A stretch of 64,000 nt of DNA from Agrobacterium tumefaciens. GTDB taxonomy: Bacteria; Pseudomonadota; Alphaproteobacteria; Rhizobiales; Rhizobiaceae. A program made the translations under genes and the position numbers. The notes beneath the pieces were generated by a model. It was not told where the DNA came from, ran no database searches, and saw nothing but the letters and a program-made list of their open reading frames with translations. This document shows, piece by piece, positions 37,423 to 45,969 of this stretch; positions within the stretch are counted from its first letter, which is position 1; every line of letters starts with the position of its first letter. The stretch is taken from contig CP048469.1 of NCBI GenBank assembly GCA_025559845.1, forward strand, positions 868,001-932,000, read 5' to 3'.

Positions 37423-38844
37423 TCAGCTCTTTCTTGAAATTTCAAGCAGTTCCGTTTCGGTCAGCGGCTCGACCCAGGCCTCGTAAGTCCCAACCGGCGA
37501 AAAGCCCATCATCTGGTAAAGCTGCAGGGCGCGTGGGTGGTCGAGCGTGTTGGTCGTAACCGTCACGCGCTTCGGATTGTCCTGCCACGCGGCGTAGAGC
37601 GCCTGCAGCAGAAACCATTTGCCGACACCAGCACCGATTGCCTCTTCCAGAAGGCCGAAATAGGACAGTTCGGTCACGTCCTCATCGACCTTGTGAAGTT
37701 CGAAGAAACCGGCCGGGGCGCCATTCATGTAAAGCACTGTCACGCTGTTGGCCGGATCGCGCAGCACGGCGGAAAGCGCCGCATCATTCATGCGCATGCG
37801 TTTTTGCCAGTGCCAGCGCTTGCCGACGCGCCAGTAAAGGTAGCGGTAGAAGTGCAGGGGAATATTGTTGACCCGCATCAGCGCTGTCTGGATGTTGACC
37901 GGGATCGGCAGGCTGACCTTCGGCGGCGACGTCATTTCCAGTTGCGTCACATGCGCTTTCAGCGGTCCATGCGACACGGTCGGCACGGCGTCGGCCGCAC
38001 CGGTAACAATGGGCGTATCCTGAAGTCCGCCCCATTCCGACCATGAGCCGTCATAAAGCGAGTTCTCGGAATGGCCGAGCGATTCCAGCGCAAGCATGAT
38101 GACGGCGGCAGTTACACCGGAGCCGCAGCTTGTCACGACGGGCTTCGACAGATCGATACCGGCATCGCCGATCATCTTGCGAAGCGTTGCGAGATCCTTG
38201 AAGTGCCCATTTTCGGAAAAGGCCGTGGCAGGCAGGCTGCGGGCGCCGGGCATGTGACCGGAGCGCATGCCGGCACGCGGTTCCGCTTCATCGCCGGTAA
38301 AGCGGCCGGCGCCACGCGCATCGGCGATCTGCTTTTCACCACTGTCGACAATGCTGCGCATGGCCGACAGGGAGGTGACGCGGCTTTCATCAAAGTCAGG
38401 TGTAAAGGTTGCGGGCGCAATCTCGGGCGTGCCGGTTTCGAGCGGGCGCTCCTCGCGTTTCCAGCCATCCAGGCCGCCGTCCAGCACATAGGCCTTCTGC
38501 ACGCCCATGACGCGCAGCATCCACCATACGCGTGGCGCGGAAAAGAACCCCGGACCGTCATAAACGACGATCGTGTCGCTGTCGCTCAGACCAAGCTTGC
38601 CCGCCTCTTCGGCAAAGAATTCCGGCGAGGGCAGGGAATGCGGCAGGCCGGTGGTGTGATCGGCGATCTTGTCCTGATCGAAGAACACGGCACCCGGAAG
38701 GTGCCCGGCGACAAATTCTTCCGCGCCATTGCGCTTGTGCGCCGGCAGATACCAGGAAGCATCTACAATGCGAAAACCTGGCGTGCCAAGCTGCGCCTCT
38801 ACCCAGTCCGCCGAGACGACGAAGCGGCTTTTATCCGTGCTCAC
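37423..38844 (-). CDS. sseA: 3-mercaptopyruvate sulfurtransferase fused to a GNAT acetyltransferase
   Basis: 473 residues, GTG start with GGGAGAA upstream. Residues 1-283 are a two-domain rhodanese; the active-site loop is CGSGVTA (Cys240), the mercaptopyruvate type. The frame then continues through a linker without stop into a GNAT-like domain (about 315-460: VTVLYMNGAPAGFFEL, GVGKWFLLQALYAAW, NTLDHPRALQLYQMMGFSPVG). Stand-alone SseA is about 285 residues, so this is a fusion or an undivided gene pair. It is last in a cysK-alaX-sseA run, all concerned with cysteine/sulfur and amino-acid handling. Confidence 0.85.
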   Translation of the reverse strand: MSTDKSRFVVSADWVEAQLGTPGFRIVDASWYLPAHKRNGAEEFVAGHLPGAVFFDQDKIADHTTGLPHSLPSPEFFAEEAGKLGLSDSDTIVVYDGPGFFSAPRVWWMLRVMGVQKAYVLDGGLDGWKREERPLETGTPEIAPATFTPDFDESRVTSLSAMRSIVDSGEKQIADARGAGRFTGDEAEPRAGMRSGHMPGARSLPATAFSENGHFKDLATLRKMIGDAGIDLSKPVVTSCGSGVTAAVIMLALESLGHSENSLYDGSWSEWGGLQDTPIVTGAADAVPTVSHGPLKAHVTQLEMTSPPKVSLPIPVNIQTALMRVNNIPLHFYRYLYWRVGKRWHWQKRMRMNDAALSAVLRDPANSVTVLYMNGAPAGFFELHKVDEDVTELSYFGLLEEAIGAGVGKWFLLQALYAAWQDNPKRVTVTTNTLDHPRALQLYQMMGFSPVGTYEAWVEPLTETELLEISRKS

Positions 38845-38860
38845 GATATTTCTCCCGATC

Positions 38861-39598
38861 TCAGGCCGTAGCTTCAGGTGTGCCGAAACGAATACGGAAA
38901 CGCCTGTTCTCCTTGCCCTTTTTTTCGATCTTGGCGATGTGGATGTCGCCAACTTCCTTTGTTTCCGAAACGTGGGTGCCGCCGCACGGCTGGCTGTCGA
39001 TGCTGGATGCCTCGCCAATGCAGACAAGGCTCACGCGTCCAAGGCCGACCGGTGGGCGCACGTTTTTGGATTTGACGATGCCGGGATTGGCCAGAAGCTC
39101 TTCATCCGTAATCCATTGCAGGAAAACCGGGTGGTTGGCCTTCACCAGCTCCATCAGCTTGGCCGTTACGTCGTCCTTGTCAATCGTTTCCGACATGTCG
39201 AAGTCGACGCGGGATTCGTCCTCACCCACCGCTGCGCCGGTGATCGGCCATTGGCAGACAACGGACAGCAGATGGCAGGCCGTGTGCATGCGCATCAGCT
39301 TGTAGCGACGCGGCCAGTCCACGTGCAGCGTCACCTTTTCGCCGACAGCGGGCGACGCCTGACCTTCGAGCGGAACGTGAATGATGACGCTCTTGTCGGC
39401 GCCGTGCCTGGTCACGCCAAGGTCGATTTTCGAGCCATCGGCACGTTCAAGCACGCCCGAATCGCCGGGCTGGCCGCCCGACGTGGCGTAAAAGCAGGTC
39501 TGGTCGAGTTCGATGCCGCCGTCTTCATGCACCGCCGTAACGATCGCTTCTGCAGTTGAAAGATAGAAATCGTCACGAAACAGGGCATTCACAGGCAT
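38861..39598 (-). CDS. alaX: Alanyl-tRNA editing protein (AlaX type)
   Basis: 245 residues. Stand-alone editing domain that hydrolyses mischarged Ser- or Gly-tRNA(Ala). The zinc ligands are present: HTACHLL (HxxxH) and the later CGGTH. Flanked by cysK (12 bases) and sseA (16 bases) on the same strand, suggesting one operon. Confidence 0.93.
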   Translation of the reverse strand: MPVNALFRDDFYLSTAEAIVTAVHEDGGIELDQTCFYATSGGQPGDSGVLERADGSKIDLGVTRHGADKSVIIHVPLEGQASPAVGEKVTLHVDWPRRYKLMRMHTACHLLSVVCQWPITGAAVGEDESRVDFDMSETIDKDDVTAKLMELVKANHPVFLQWITDEELLANPGIVKSKNVRPPVGLGRVSLVCIGEASSIDSQPCGGTHVSETKEVGDIHIAKIEKKGKENRRFRIRFGTPEATA

Positions 39599-39610
39599 TT
39601 CGGCAGGTCC

Positions 39611-40648
39611 TCAAACAGTTTCGTACGGAACCGAAATCTCGCTCTTTTCCGTCAGCCAGGCGGGAAGGGGAAGGCCCTTCGAGCGCAGGAAGTCGGGGTT
39701 GAAGAGCTTTGACTGGTAACGGTTGCCGTAGTCGCAAAGAATGGTCACGATTGTATGCCCCGGACCGAGTTCGCGGGCAAGGCGGATCGCGCCGGCAATG
39801 TTGATGCCGCTCGAACCACCCAGGCACAGGCCTTCTTTTGTAACGAGGTCGAACAGCACCGGCAGCGCTTCTGCGTCCGGAATACGGTAGGAAAAGTCGG
39901 GGCGGAAACCTTCGAGATTGGCGGTGATGCGTCCCTGGCCGATGCCCTCGGTAATGGATGAGCCTTCCGATTTCAGCGCGCCATTGGTGTAATATTCAAA
40001 GAGAGCCGCACCATCGGGATCGGCAAGACCGATCTTGATGTCGGGATTGAAGTCGCGAAGACCGTCAGCAACGCCAGCCAGCGTGCCGCCCGAACCGACA
40101 GCGCAGATGAAGCCATCCACCTTGCCGTCCGTCTGGTCCCAGATTTCGGGCGCGGTCGTTTCGATATGGGCCTGCCGGTTGGCAATGTTATCGAACTGGT
40201 TGGCCCAGATCGCACCGTTCGGATCGGTCGCAGCAAGCTGTTTGGCAAGGCGCCCGGAAACCTTCACGTAGTTGTTCGGGTTGGAATAGGGGACAGCCGG
40301 AACCTCGACCAGTTTGGCGCCAAGAAGCTTCAGCGCGTCCTTCTTTTCCTGGCTCTGGGTTTCCGGAATGACGATGACGGTCTTGTAGCCAAGCGCGTTG
40401 GCGACGAGTGCAAGACCGATGCCGGTGTTGCCTGCCGTGCCCTCGACAATCGTGCCGCCCGGCCGCAACTGGCCACGGCGTTCCGCGTCACGAATGATGT
40501 AGAGCGCGGCGCGATCCTTCACCGATTGGCCCGGATTGAGAAACTCTGCCTTGCCGAGAATTTCGCAGCCCGTCGCTTCGGACGCAGCCTTGAGGCGGAT
40601 GAGTGGCGTGTTGCCGATGGCGGTAAGCGCAGAGGAGTGAATGGTCAT
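39611..40648 (-). CDS. cysK: Cysteine synthase A (O-acetylserine sulfhydrylase)
   Basis: 345 residues. PLP lysine K44 in GQSVKDRAALY; phosphate loop GTAGNTGIGLAL; GSGGTLAGVADGL. Makes cysteine from O-acetylserine and sulfide. It is slightly longer than E. coli CysK at the C-terminus (FLRSKGLPLPAWLTEKSEI). First gene of the cysK-alaX-sseA run, with an AAGG site. Confidence 0.94.
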   Translation of the reverse strand: MTIHSSALTAIGNTPLIRLKAASEATGCEILGKAEFLNPGQSVKDRAALYIIRDAERRGQLRPGGTIVEGTAGNTGIGLALVANALGYKTVIVIPETQSQEKKDALKLLGAKLVEVPAVPYSNPNNYVKVSGRLAKQLAATDPNGAIWANQFDNIANRQAHIETTAPEIWDQTDGKVDGFICAVGSGGTLAGVADGLRDFNPDIKIGLADPDGAALFEYYTNGALKSEGSSITEGIGQGRITANLEGFRPDFSYRIPDAEALPVLFDLVTKEGLCLGGSSGINIAGAIRLARELGPGHTIVTILCDYGNRYQSKLFNPDFLRSKGLPLPAWLTEKSEISVPYETV

Positions 40649-40769
40649 GGCGAGCCTTCTTGTCTGAGCAGAAACTAAGAGGGGTTATGTCCCGTTACAA
40701 CTGCATCGTGACAAGAAATTATCTTCCCGGCTTTGCGTCTGCCACGCAAAAATTTGCCGTTCCCCGTTT

Positions 40770-42218
40770 TTATGCGTGTTTCTTGAGGCCGGAGTAGGCA
40801 TCGAGTGCCCGCTGTCGCGCAAATTGATGATCGACGACCGGTTTCGGATAGGTTGTCCCAAGCTCGATTCCGGCTTTTTCCAGCACGTCCTTCGGTGCTG
40901 CGAATGGCTTATGGATGTATTTCCGCTCCAGTTTGTCCAGTTCGGGAACGAACATGCGCACATAGTCGCCATTCGCATCGAATTTTTCGCCCTGAAGCAC
41001 GGGGTTGAAGATCCGGAAGAACGGTGAGGCGTCTGCGCCCGATCCGGCCACCCATTGCCAGTTGGCGGCATTCGATGCCGGGTCGGCATCCACAAGCGTA
41101 TCGCGGAACCACTTCTCGCCTTTGCGCCAGTCTATCAGCAGATGTTTGATGAGGAAGGACGCGGTGATCATGCGGACACGGTTGTGCATGATGCCATGCT
41201 TCCACAATTGCCGCATTCCAGCATCGACAATCGGATATCCCGTCATGCCGCGCTTCCACGCATTGAAGCCCGCATTGTCGTTTTTCCATGGGAAAGGATC
41301 GAAACTGTCGTTCCAGTTTTTCTCGTCCAGTTCAGGAAAATGAAACAGCAGGTGATAGCAGAATTCGCGCCAGACCAGTTCCTTGCGGAAACGGCTGATA
41401 TCCTGAGACCCGATCTTGTGCGACAGCCCCTTGGTCGCATGCCATGCAGCCGCAGGCGATATCTCGCCAAGCGCCAGATGCGGCGAGAGCATGGAGGTGG
41501 CATCCTTGGCGGGAAAATCCCGGCCTTCCTCGTAACCTTTCAGCGCGCCGTCGATGAAATCCTCAAGCTTTTCCTGCGCGCTTGCTTCGCCCGGCGTCCA
41601 AAGATCGGCAAAATCCTTTGCCCAGTCCGGTCTGGTTGGCAAAAGTTTCCAGTCGGCCAGTTTTTCCGTCTTCGGCCAGGTGCCGGGTGCTGTCAGCTTA
41701 TCCGGTGCCTCTGCCGGCACATGCGGCTCCTCGGCGCCTTCGATCGCCCGCCAGAAGGGCGTGTAGACACGGTAAGGGCCGCCGCCTTTGGTCTTGACCC
41801 GCGATGGCTCGTGCATGAGGTGGCCCGCGAAGCTTTTCACCGTCAGGCCGTCACCTCGAAGCGCCTCTTTCAGTTTGCTGTCCGTCTCCATGCCATCGGG
41901 ATCGTAGCGCCTGTTCCACAAGACCGTTTCGGCGCCCGTTTCCGAGATCAGCGAATGGAGAATGTCTGAAGGCTTGCCGCTGCGAAGCAGAAGGCGGCTG
42001 CCACATGTGTCGAGCGAGGCCGCCAGGGCTTCCAGCGAATGATGCAGCCACCATTCCTGCGCGCCGCCCAGAGGACCGGCCGATCCAGCCTTGTCATCCC
42101 TGATATAAACGGGAATCACCGCCCCACCGTGATCGAGTGCAGCGCGCAGAGCGTAATTGTCGGACAGGCGCAGGTCCTTGCGGAACCAGACGATAACGGC
42201 AGAGGGCTTTGTTGACAT
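40770..42218 (-). CDS. phr: Deoxyribodipyrimidine photolyase
   Basis: 482 residues. N-terminal antenna domain (VIVWFRKDLRLSDNYALRAAL, quoted in part) and a C-terminal FAD domain with RFRKELVWREFCYHLLFHFPE, DAGMRQLWKHGIMHNRVRM and DPASNAANWQWVAGSGADASPFFRIF, quoted in parts. Repairs cyclobutane pyrimidine dimers with light. Length and motifs fit class I CPD photolyase. Confidence 0.93.
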   Translation of the reverse strand: MSTKPSAVIVWFRKDLRLSDNYALRAALDHGGAVIPVYIRDDKAGSAGPLGGAQEWWLHHSLEALAASLDTCGSRLLLRSGKPSDILHSLISETGAETVLWNRRYDPDGMETDSKLKEALRGDGLTVKSFAGHLMHEPSRVKTKGGGPYRVYTPFWRAIEGAEEPHVPAEAPDKLTAPGTWPKTEKLADWKLLPTRPDWAKDFADLWTPGEASAQEKLEDFIDGALKGYEEGRDFPAKDATSMLSPHLALGEISPAAAWHATKGLSHKIGSQDISRFRKELVWREFCYHLLFHFPELDEKNWNDSFDPFPWKNDNAGFNAWKRGMTGYPIVDAGMRQLWKHGIMHNRVRMITASFLIKHLLIDWRKGEKWFRDTLVDADPASNAANWQWVAGSGADASPFFRIFNPVLQGEKFDANGDYVRMFVPELDKLERKYIHKPFAAPKDVLEKAGIELGTTYPKPVVDHQFARQRALDAYSGLKKHA

Positions 42219-42391
42219 GGGCTTTTCCGGTTCACCTCTGCTTGAATGACAATTGAACGGCTTTGTTCCTCAAATCGGCTAGAATGGGAAGATGGACGGA
42301 CGCGGTTTTCTGATGAGGATTTTTTTAGACTTGAAACCGTCGGGGGCGGGAACCAAGTGAAGGCGCCAATGTTTCAACGGGGCAATAAACT

Positions 42392-42676
42392 ATGGATGTA
42401 CAATCGATGCTTCTGAACGACATCAAATGGAAAACCCCCGTTACCATTTCCCTGCAGAACGGCTCGCCCAGAATTTTCAACGGCGCCTACGAAGCGTTTG
42501 ACTTCTTGCAGCACGAATGGCCGGAGCGCACCGGACAGGCTTATGAGCAGGCGCTACGACTTTGCCGCGCCTCTCTGATGGGGAGCGTTGATGGCGAAAT
42601 CGCCAGAGCGGCGTTCATCGCGGCAAGCCGGCAGGCCGAATGCCTGATGGACGAGGATCGTCAGATCGCCTCCTGA
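42392..42676 (+). CDS. DUF982 family protein
   Basis: 94 residues. The rhizobial DUF982 pattern is clear: VTISLQNGSPRIFNGAYEAFDFLQHEWP, quoted in part, then YEQALRLCRASLMGSVDGEIARAAF. Many copies exist in Agrobacterium and Rhizobium; function unknown. Confidence 0.85.
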   Translation: MDVQSMLLNDIKWKTPVTISLQNGSPRIFNGAYEAFDFLQHEWPERTGQAYEQALRLCRASLMGSVDGEIARAAFIAASRQAECLMDEDRQIAS

Positions 42677-42818
42677 TTTTCAACCGGAAAATCATCTCGA
42701 ACGAAGCCATCCGTAACGGTGCGGGTGGCTTTTTTGTTGGGGCCTTCGCAAAACGGGTTGAAAATGTGGCCATGAGGGGCGAACTTTGCCACACACAACA
42801 GGTGATCGGCACGTTACG

Positions 42819-43373
42819 ATGCAAAATCAGGGCTATATCGTTTTTCCGACCGCGCTTGGCCATTGCGGTCTTGCCTGGGGCGCGAAAGGCATAAAACGTC
42901 TGCAATTGCCGGGCGCCAATGCTGCCGAAACGGAAAAGCTGCTGATGCGGCGGGTCCCGTCCCTGTCGGCTGCAGCACCGGATGATGAACTGCGGCGGAT
43001 CATCGAGAGCATCGTTCGTTACTTCGCCGGTGAGGCGACGGATTTCTCCAGGACGCCGGTTGATCTGGCCGGAGCGGAACCCTTTCATCTCGATGTCTAT
43101 CAGGCTGTACGCCTTATTGGCTGGGGCAACACGACCACCTATGGCGCGGTTGCAAAGACGCTGGGAAGCGGGCCGGAAAAGGCGCGCGATGTGGGGCAGG
43201 CGATGGCGAAAAATCCGGTGCCGCTGATCATACCCTGCCACCGCGTTCTGGCCGCCGGCGGCAGGCTTGGCGGTTTTTCCGCACCGGGCGGCTCAACGAC
43301 GAAATTGCGGATGCTGGCACTGGAAAATGCCGGGCGGGCTTCCGACGACGAGGCCCAGGGCAGCCTGTTTTGA
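42819..43373 (+). CDS. ogt: Methylated-DNA--protein-cysteine methyltransferase
   Basis: 184 residues from MQNQGYIVFPTALGHCG. The suicide cysteine lies in IPCHRVLAAGGRLGGF and the helix-turn-helix region in TTYGAVAKTLGSG. Removes alkyl groups from O6-guanine. An upstream frame to 42786 is less likely. Confidence 0.92.
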   Translation: MQNQGYIVFPTALGHCGLAWGAKGIKRLQLPGANAAETEKLLMRRVPSLSAAAPDDELRRIIESIVRYFAGEATDFSRTPVDLAGAEPFHLDVYQAVRLIGWGNTTTYGAVAKTLGSGPEKARDVGQAMAKNPVPLIIPCHRVLAAGGRLGGFSAPGGSTTKLRMLALENAGRASDDEAQGSLF

Positions 43374-43485
43374 AGCAACGACAGATTCGTGCTGTATAGA
43401 CCGTCCAAATTTTCGCCAATATCTCGTCAAATTGTCGTTGAATTGTCCCAATACATGGGCGCCCTCTAACAAAAGGGCGACAAGT

Positions 43486-43929
43486 TTGAAAGTATCCGCG
43501 TTATTTCTAGCCGCTGTAGTGTCTTTAACAGCGGCGGCGTCAGCCTCTGCCGGAATGTTGAACCAGGCAGAAAGATATTCGGGTCTGCACGAGACCAAGA
43601 ATAACAAGAGCCTCAAGAACATTCTGGGTGCCAATCCCCGCGTCACCCCCTGGTGCGGTCTTTTCCTCCACGCCGTTGCCAGCAAGGCAGGGCGGCAATC
43701 TCCGAAATCCTATGGTTTTGCCAAATCCTGGACGTCTTTCGGTTACGCTGTGCCGGTGGGCCAGGCGAAACCCGGTGATGTCGTTGTTGTCCGCAACGGC
43801 CGCGGTTATCACGCCGGCATCCTGAAAAGCATGAGCGGCAAGACGGCAAAGATCCTTGGCGGAAACCAGTCGGGCCGCGTGCAGGTTTCAAACTTCAGCC
43901 GCAAGTCCATCGTGTCGGTGCGTCGCTAA
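43486..43929 (+). CDS. TIGR02594-type CHAP-like exported protein
   Basis: 147 residues with a TTG start behind AGGGCG. Signal peptide (VSALFLAAVVSLTAAASASA) then a CHAP-like domain with the catalytic block TPWCGLFLHAVASKAG and the histidine in GYHAGILKS. Such proteins cleave peptide bonds of peptidoglycan. The same family is used by phages as endolysin, but here it is chromosomal, with a signal peptide. Confidence 0.8.
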   Translation: MKVSALFLAAVVSLTAAASASAGMLNQAERYSGLHETKNNKSLKNILGANPRVTPWCGLFLHAVASKAGRQSPKSYGFAKSWTSFGYAVPVGQAKPGDVVVVRNGRGYHAGILKSMSGKTAKILGGNQSGRVQVSNFSRKSIVSVRR

Positions 43930-43975
43930 CCGTTTTCGGGCCGACCCGACACCGTGCCACTGGCAATTCCAAAAG

Positions 43976-43999
43976 AGCGGGCTGAGGCCCGCTTTTTTT
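43976..43999 (+). terminator. Rho-independent terminator after the CHAP-like gene
   Basis: agcggg/cccgct stem (43976-43981 with 43988-43993) and seven T. Confidence 0.85.
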
Positions 44000-44146
44000 A
44001 TGCCTTTTTTGAAGGAAACTGCGCCGCGCATCCAGCCTGCTGTTGACGACCGTCAAATGAAACCTCTTCATAGTCAGGAACGAGGAACAAATGTCATCTT
44101 TCTCTGTTTTTGTTGTCATATGGATGAGATCAAAGGGAGGTTCGTT

Positions 44147-44482
44147 ATGACTGCAGATCGTGAAGGCTCTATCCGTGCCAAGGCGCACGCCCTTTGGGAA
44201 AAGGAAGGCAGACCGGAAGGTTCTCATGAGCGGCACTGGGCGGAAGCGGAGCGCGAAGTCGCAACAGAAACCGCCAAAAAACCGGTCAAGAAGCCCGCTG
44301 AGCGCAAACCGAAGTCGCCAGCCGTAAAATCCCTTCAGAACGAACAAAAGGCTTCACGGGCCGATGATAAGGACGAATTGACCGAAGGTCTGGAAGAAAG
44401 CTTCCCGGCAAGCGATCCGCTTGCGGTCACAAACACGACAGTGGCGACCAAACGCCCGAGTGCGAAAAAGAAGACCAAATAG
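44147..44482 (+). CDS. DUF2934 family protein
   Basis: 111 residues from MTADREGSIRAKAHALWEKE. DUF2934 core RAKAHALWEKEGRPEGSHERHW, quoted in part, at the N-terminus; the rest is Lys/Ala/Pro-rich, with an ESFPASDPLAVT motif often seen at the end of such stress-linked small proteins. GGGAGG site. Last chromosomal gene before the prophage. Confidence 0.8.
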   Translation: MTADREGSIRAKAHALWEKEGRPEGSHERHWAEAEREVATETAKKPVKKPAERKPKSPAVKSLQNEQKASRADDKDELTEGLEESFPASDPLAVTNTTVATKRPSAKKKTK

Positions 44483-44495
44483 GTCTCTGGGACCA

Positions 44496-44515
44496 ATAGC
44501 CGGTCAAACGGCTAT
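44496..44515 (+). terminator. Hairpin after the DUF2934 gene
   Basis: atagccg/cggctat (44496-44502 with 44509-44515) with a gtcaaa loop. Confidence 0.5.
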
Positions 44516-44567
44516 GTCGTCATGGAAATCAGCGGTATTGGGTGAAAAGTTCTCTTGAAGAGAAGAA

Positions 44568-44583
44568 TGGCTCCCCGGGCCGG
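44568..44583 (-). other. Candidate prophage attachment site (tRNA 3' end fragment)
   Basis: Read on the minus strand the 16 bases are CCGGC, CCGGGGA, G, CCA: the 3' half of a T-stem, the 3' half of an acceptor stem, a discriminator G and CCA, as in alphaproteobacterial tRNA-Asn. No tRNA body continues from it, so it is a fragment, as expected at the distal end of a prophage inserted into a tRNA 3' end. All genes to the right are phage-like, those to the left chromosomal. Confidence 0.7.
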
Positions 44584-44635
44584 CGTGTGATCGAACTATC
44601 TAACTCGATATACATGCAATGATTACAGGTGCTTG

Positions 44636-44661
44636 ATAAAAATCTGGCCTCACATGAGGCC
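44636..44661 (-). terminator. Terminator of the leftward prophage operon
   Basis: On the minus strand GGCCTCA...TGAGGCC (44646-44652 with 44655-44661) is followed by AGATTTTTA, 20 bases after the stop of the last gene. Confidence 0.8.
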
Positions 44662-44682
44662 GGGTTGTAGTCGTATTTGTAT

Positions 44683-44895
44683 CTAAAATGTAGCCCGATT
44701 GGCTCCTATGAGATCGCGTATTCGAGCGCTCTGCGTGCCCCGTTTTTTTGCTTCGATGGCAGCAAGATACTCGCGTTCCACTCTATCGAGCAAAGGCTGC
44801 GCAATTGGGCCTTTGACGTCTACGACCTTTGCTGCGAATAACAGCATTTCCTCAAGTCTCTCTATGGTGACACCTTGGTGGGTAAAGCCGTTCAT
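44683..44895 (-). CDS. Small phage protein, unknown
   Basis: 70 residues from MNGFTHQGVTIERLEEMLLF. Mostly helical and charged; no family recognised. Its ATG overlaps the TGA of the previous gene (ATGA). Last gene of the leftward operon. Confidence 0.6.
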   Translation of the reverse strand: MNGFTHQGVTIERLEEMLLFAAKVVDVKGPIAQPLLDRVEREYLAAIEAKKRGTQSARIRDLIGANRATF

Positions 44896-45425
44896 CGACC
44901 TTCCTTCCACCTCGTGAAGTCCCCGCGAAGCTTTTTCCACCTCGCTGTGGCTGCCAGATCTGTGTTCAGCTCGGCGCGGGATTTGATGTTGAGGATGTTG
45001 CGCACGCGGGTTTTTACGCGTTCGTCGTCTGATGCTTCGGCTAGGGCGTGGTTCTGGATGAGATAGCGGCGGAAGTCCTGCTTACCGCACAGCATGGCGC
45101 ACTCTGCGGCGTGGTCCTTTTTCTTCTCCCGCTGCGCCGGCGGCTGTTGCTGCGCCTCAAGTCTGCGGATCTTAGCTGTTGCTGCCTCGATCAACATCAC
45201 CATCGCCCGGATGTAGATAAGCGACTTCTCGACCAGCTGGCCGTCGTGATACGGGCATTCGGGGCGAATGATGACGATTGGCGAGATCTCGCCTGTCATG
45301 TGGTCGCGTTGGCAGATTTCCGCCTGGCTGGTTTGAGCGTTATATGTTCGCTCCCATTGATCGGACACAAGCGGGATCAGATCGCGCAGTTCCCGGTAGG
45401 TTCTTTTGGCTTCATCAATGTTCAT
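44892..45425 (-). CDS. Phage protein, unknown
   Basis: 177 residues from MNIDEAKRTYRELRDLIPLV. The middle has CPYHDGQLVEKSLIYIRAMVMLIEAATAKIRRLE, quoted in part, and the rest is helical and basic with two cysteines (CAMLCGKQDF). No domain recognised. ATGA overlap with both neighbours. Confidence 0.6.
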   Translation of the reverse strand: MNIDEAKRTYRELRDLIPLVSDQWERTYNAQTSQAEICQRDHMTGEISPIVIIRPECPYHDGQLVEKSLIYIRAMVMLIEAATAKIRRLEAQQQPPAQREKKKDHAAECAMLCGKQDFRRYLIQNHALAEASDDERVKTRVRNILNIKSRAELNTDLAATARWKKLRGDFTRWKEGR

Positions 45426-45607
45426 TCGCCACCGCCTTTCCATGCGGCGATCCGCTTCAGTGCGACGGTGACTACGATAATGGCGATGAAGTATACTAAG
45501 GCGCTGAGCCAATCGCCTTCGGCGCCAAACCTTAGAATGACCAGATAAAGAACCATATCAGCAGGGCTGATGATTGGGCTGATTAGAAATCTTGCTAACC
45601 TGATCAT
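45422..45607 (-). CDS. Small phage membrane protein
   Basis: 61 residues with two hydrophobic segments (DMVLYLVILRF and ALVYFIAIIVVTVAL). Possibly an inner-membrane protein made early in infection. ATGA overlap on both sides supports the gene. Confidence 0.6.
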   Translation of the reverse strand: MIRLARFLISPIISPADMVLYLVILRFGAEGDWLSALVYFIAIIVVTVALKRIAAWKGGGE

Positions 45608-45969
45608 TGCTCGCCTCCCTGTTGCGAGCTACCTGATCGGACCTCCTCGCAACGCATGCGTCGAGCCTCTTCACGGCGCAGCGCGTTGCGCTTGCGCGTT
45701 ACCATTTCGAGGTGGTCTGAGTCCGGATTGACGCAGAGGCGGTTCCGGCACTTGTGGTCGAGTTCCTTCTTACCGGGAATATAGCCGTGCTCGTTCGTCC
45801 ACATCGCAATGTGAACTGCGACGGTCTGCCCACCGAGAGACATGCGGGGGTATCCGTGGCCTCGTCCAGTGGTGCCGGACGTGGGGCCGGTCCAAGTCCA
45901 ACATCCTGTTTCCGGGTCAATCTTGACGCGACTCATGATCTTTTCGCGGATGTTCTGGCGGCGGCTCAT
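45604..45969 (-). CDS. HNH endonuclease-like phage protein
   Basis: 121 residues. HNH core is seen as HIAMWTNEHGYIPGKKELDHKCRNRLCVNPDHLE-like segment (ELDHKCRNRLCVNPDSDHLEM in the protein, quoted in part) with paired cysteines. Resembles small HNH enzymes and homing-type nucleases carried by phages. Coupled to its neighbours by ATGA overlaps. Confidence 0.78.
   Translation of the reverse strand: MSRRQNIREKIMSRVKIDPETGCWTWTGPTSGTTGRGHGYPRMSLGGQTVAVHIAMWTNEHGYIPGKKELDHKCRNRLCVNPDSDHLEMVTRKRNALRREEARRMRCEEVRSGSSQQGGEQ

Noticed and set aside
43486..43929. Phage endolysin
   Set aside because: CHAP-like family, but it has a signal peptide, lies left of the att site and has a chromosomal context.
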